From positions 1-14,521 of the forward strand of contig USFL01000012.1 of the NCBI GenBank assembly GCA_900553905.1: a stretch of DNA of 14,521 nt. The letters run 5' to 3'. Both the position numbers and the translations under genes were made by a program. This stretch comes from an uncultured Eubacteriales bacterium. Lineage in GTDB: Bacteria; Bacillota; Clostridia; Christensenellales; Aristaeellaceae. Below the pieces are notes generated by a model. It did not search any database, was not told the DNA's origin, and worked only from the letters and a program-made list of their open reading frames with translations. Shown in pieces: positions 11,928 to 14,521 of the stretch. How positions within the stretch are numbered: position 1 is the first letter of the stretch; each line of letters opens with the position of its first letter.

Positions 11928-12998
11928 TCAATAAATTTGCCGGGGCTTTTCCTGGCCGCACTTTTTCAGCTCATAGAGGATTTTGAAGGTGACCGCGTCG
12001 TCAAAATGGCGCAGGTCCAGCCCGGTTTGCCGCTGCACCTTGTCCAGCCGGTAGACCAAAGTGTTGCGGTGGATGAAGAGCTGCCGGGCTGTGTCGGAGA
12101 GATTGAGGTCCTTGCGGAAGAACATCTCGATGGTCTGCAGCATCTCCTCATTGAACAGCTTGGCGGTTTTGCGGCTGAAGAGCAGGCTGTGGTAGAGCAT
12201 GCTTTCCTCGCGGGGCACGTTCATCAGGAAGCGCTCCAGCATCAGCCGCCGGAACATGTGGATGGAATCGCCGGGGTGGAAGATGCTCCCCACCTCCATG
12301 GCGCGCTTGGCCTCGACATAGCTTTCCCCAAGCTGGGCCAACGTATGCTTTTCCTCGCCGATGCCCACGGTGGCGGTCTGCACGGCTTCCTCCATCAGGG
12401 TTTCCTGCACTGCCTGGGCAAACTGATACAAATCGTCCATACCGTCGATGCCGTTCATGTCCTTGATGAGCGCGACCAGGTGGCGGTTCATCTCCACCAG
12501 CACGTCGGTATCGCTCAGGGGCACCAGCTCTCCCAGAAGGCTGAAAGCGCTGGAACGCTCCGTCTGCTCGATCTGGAATAGCACCACGCAGCGCTCCATC
12601 TCCAGGGGAATCTGGTGCTCGCCCGCACGGGAGATCAGATCGGTGCCGGAAAGCTCCTGCTTGAGCGCGCGACGGTACACGTCGGTATGGCTGGCGATGG
12701 ACAGGCTGCTCTTGAGCAGGCTCATGATCATGGCGTCGGCCACGCACAGCACATCCTCCGCGCCGGGCGCGCTTTCAGGGGCCACGAGATACAGGGGCGG
12801 ATGCACGTCCAGAACGCGGAAAAAATACCGGCCCGCATGATGGTTGAGCCCCTGGGCGAGCACGCCCGCGGGAAGGGATGCGGGCTCCCCGTCCTCCGGC
12901 ACCAGACAGGCGCCGGAAGCATCAACCAGACGCAAGGGAATGGATAACGCCTCAAAGACCTTGCCAATTTTCTTCATGTATCGCTTTTCGATGTACAC
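11928..12998 (-). CDS. CdaR/PucR-family transcriptional regulator (C-terminal HTH)
   Basis: This is a 356-residue protein with the sugar-diacid-regulator (CdaR/PucR) layout. It has an N-terminal sensor-like half without a recognised domain and a central GGDEF-like/CdaR region (about 155-280, including VGIGEEKHTLAQLGESYVEA). At residues 297-344 is the PucR-type helix-turn-helix (LSDTARQLFIHRNTLVYRLDKV), the hallmark of the family. It is probably a DNA-binding activator or repressor; the ligand is unknown. I favour the GTG at 12998 because GAGGAG (13012-13007) lies 8 nt upstream. The ATG at 12977 (349 residues) has no good ribosome binding site. The gene precedes ctpA with a 28-bp gap and is expressed from an extended -10 promoter. 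A perfect palindrome (13019-13036) in the untranslated leader might be an autoregulatory site. Confidence 0.87.
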   Translation of the reverse strand: MYIEKRYMKKIGKVFEALSIPLRLVDASGACLVPEDGEPASLPAGVLAQGLNHHAGRYFFRVLDVHPPLYLVAPESAPGAEDVLCVADAMIMSLLKSSLSIASHTDVYRRALKQELSGTDLISRAGEHQIPLEMERCVVLFQIEQTERSSAFSLLGELVPLSDTDVLVEMNRHLVALIKDMNGIDGMDDLYQFAQAVQETLMEEAVQTATVGIGEEKHTLAQLGESYVEAKRAMEVGSIFHPGDSIHMFRRLMLERFLMNVPREESMLYHSLLFSRKTAKLFNEEMLQTIEMFFRKDLNLSDTARQLFIHRNTLVYRLDKVQRQTGLDLRHFDDAVTFKILYELKKCGQEKPRQIY

Positions 12999-13018
12999 GT
13001 CCGCCGCTCCTCTCCAAA

Positions 13019-13036
13019 ACGCCGCCTGGGCGGCGT
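13019..13036. promoter_or_regulatory. Perfect GC palindrome in the leader of the CdaR-type gene
   Basis: ACGCCGCC (13019-13026) and GGCGGCGT (13029-13036) form a perfect 8-bp inverted repeat with a 2-bp centre, between the -10 box and the ribosome binding site. It could be an operator or a 5' mRNA hairpin. The 2-nt loop means an RNA hairpin would open the top pair. Confidence 0.5.
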
Positions 13037-13046
13037 GATACAAAGT

Positions 13047-13055
13047 ATTATACCA
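13047..13055 (-). promoter_or_regulatory. Extended -10 promoter of the regulator-ctpA operon
   Basis: On the minus strand, TATAAT (13052-13047) is preceded by TGG, making an extended -10 element (TGnTATAAT). There is no convincing -35 box at 17 bp. Confidence 0.65.
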
Positions 13056-13137
13056 TATCAAAAGCGACAAGAAAAGGAACCGGGCGGATTTTACACACGG
13101 TCCGCCGCAAATAAGGACGAAAAATATCGCATTTCCC

Positions 13138-13852
<715 letters not shown>

Positions 13853-13870
13853 TCCGGACAAACGCAAGGA

Positions 13871-13908
13871 ACCGCCGGAGGCGATGGAATGCCTCCGGCG
13901 GTTTTTTG
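13871..13908 (+). terminator. Strong intrinsic terminator of upp
   Basis: Perfect 12-nt arms ACCGCCGGAGGC (13871-13882) and GCCTCCGGCGGT (13891-13902) have an 8-nt loop and a run of T's on the plus strand. The same stem lies just past the atpC stop on the minus strand and may serve both genes. Confidence 0.93.
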
Positions 13909-13918
13909 CATTTTAGGC

Positions 13919-14320
13919 TTATTCCTTGGCGTGAATGCGCGCCAGGGCGCGCTTGAGCTTGGCCTCGGCGATGGCGAAATCACGGTCCTCGTGCTTGAGG
14001 GCCTCCAGGCGCTCCAGCGCTTCCTTCTGCGCGCGCTGGGCGCGCTCCAGGTCGATGTCGTCGGCCCATTCGAAGGTGGTCGCCATGACGCGGACCTCGC
14101 CGGCATCCACGCCGATCATGCCGCCGCTGCACGCGGCCACGCGGGTGACGCCGTCCGCGTCGGTCACGCGCGCCTCGCCGATGCCCAGGGGGGCGGCATA
14201 GTCGATGTGCCGGGCCAGAATGCACACATCGCCGCGCAGCGTGCGCACGATGATGCGCTCCGCCTGGCCGTCAAAGACCATGCGGTCGGGGGTGACGATT
14301 TGCAGATGAAACGTCGCCAT
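13919..14320 (-). CDS. atpC: ATP synthase F1 epsilon subunit
   Basis: The epsilon subunit of F1 couples the rotor to the c-ring and can inhibit ATP hydrolysis. The 133 residues match the family. An N-terminal beta-sandwich has HLQIVTPDRMVFDG at 5-18, a region of HIDYAAPLGIG at about 38-48 and GGMIGVDAGEVRVMA at about 66-80. A C-terminal helical hairpin rich in Glu, Arg and Ala follows (about 85-133). The ATG at 14320 sits 6 nt after GGGTGA, which makes it the better start. An ATG at 14326 overlaps the atpD stop as ATGA and would add two residues. It is the last gene of the atp operon, directly after atpD, and ends at the upp terminator stem. Confidence 0.95.
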   Translation of the reverse strand: MATFHLQIVTPDRMVFDGQAERIIVRTLRGDVCILARHIDYAAPLGIGEARVTDADGVTRVAACSGGMIGVDAGEVRVMATTFEWADDIDLERAQRAQKEALERLEALKHEDRDFAIAEAKLKRALARIHAKE

Positions 14321-14322
14321 GC

Positions 14323-14521
14323 TCATTCACCCTTTTTGGCTTTTTCCACGGCCTCTTCGATGGTGCCCACGAACAGGAAGGCGCTTTCAGGCAGGTCGTC
14401 GTGCTTGCCCTCAATGATCTCCTTGAAGCCGCGGATGGTCTCCTTCAGAGGCACGTACTTGCCCTGCATGCCGGTGAACTGCTCGGCCACGCTGAAGGGC
14501 TGGCTCAGGAAGCGCTGCACC
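14323..14521 (-). CDS. atpD: ATP synthase F1 beta subunit, C-terminal part only (cut by window edge)
   Basis: The last 66 residues of the catalytic beta subunit are visible. [15 protein letters not shown] is the highly conserved start of the C-terminal helical domain, followed by [19 protein letters not shown] and a KAKKGE end. The catalytic P-loop part lies beyond the right edge of the window. The stop codon lies immediately before atpC, as usual for F-type ATP synthase operons. Confidence 0.97.
   Translation of the reverse strand, partial: VQRFLSQPFSVAEQFTGMQGKYVPLKETIRGFKEIIEGKHDDLPESAFLFVGTIEEAVEKAKKGE

Noticed and set aside
10100..11986. A 628-codon plus-strand open frame
   Set aside because: It is antisense to ctpA and the 5' part of the ABC operon, crosses the 10630-10663 hairpin and resembles no protein family. 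Long antisense frames are expected where third codon positions are GC-rich.

Overview
The window is about 14.5 kb of GC-rich DNA, closely packed with genes, from a bacterial chromosome. Strong AAGGAGG-type ribosome binding sites, sigma-A-like promoters (TTGACA, 17 bp, TATAAT), single-membrane envelope genes and a TM1266-family regulator (a family linked to [FeFe]-hydrogenase) suggest an anaerobic, high-GC member of the Clostridia. That assignment is inferred from gene content; there is no rRNA or other phylogenetic marker here. I found no mobile element, CRISPR array, tRNA or rRNA.

Layout: (1) 1-973, minus: a cytoplasmic-type GH13 alpha-amylase, cut by the left edge. (2) 1279-1956, plus: a small secreted protein with a DUF6273-like WWWLRSPG core, divergent from the amylase across a 305-bp two-promoter region. 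(3) 4944-2031, minus: a tightly coupled three-gene envelope operon encoding a NAGPA-type phosphodiester glycosidase, an Lgt-like membrane protein with a degenerate signature, and a CapA-family protein. (4) 5175-7778, plus: a large secreted wall protein with two SH3 domains, six peptidoglycan-binding repeats and a C-terminal domain with a His/Cys arrangement resembling L,D-transpeptidases. (5) 10386-7836, minus: a TM1266-family protein followed by the substrate-binding protein, permease and ATPase of a NitT/TauT-type ABC importer. (6) 12998-10667, minus: a CdaR/PucR-type regulator and an S41 (CtpA-like) lipoprotein protease. (7) 13223-13852, plus: upp, convergent with (8) the end of the F1 ATP synthase operon, atpC and the 3' end of atpD, minus.

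The most interesting region is the roughly 200-nt leader of the TM1266/ABC operon. On the minus strand it contains a possible promoter, an 8-nt segment that could pair with either of two later segments, a 7-codon ORF with a near-ideal Shine-Dalgarno sequence, and a hairpin followed by a T-run. The last two codons of the short ORF form the 5' arm of that hairpin. This is the layout of a transcription attenuator, and I do not recognise it as a known riboswitch class.

Hairpins sit at the convergent gene junctions (1973-2037, 7794-7835, 13871-13908), and candidate promoters account for all the divergent junctions. Nearly all of the window is explained by recognisable families. The novelty lies in the regulatory leader, the TM1266-ABC linkage, the Lgt-like protein and the C-terminal domain of the wall protein.
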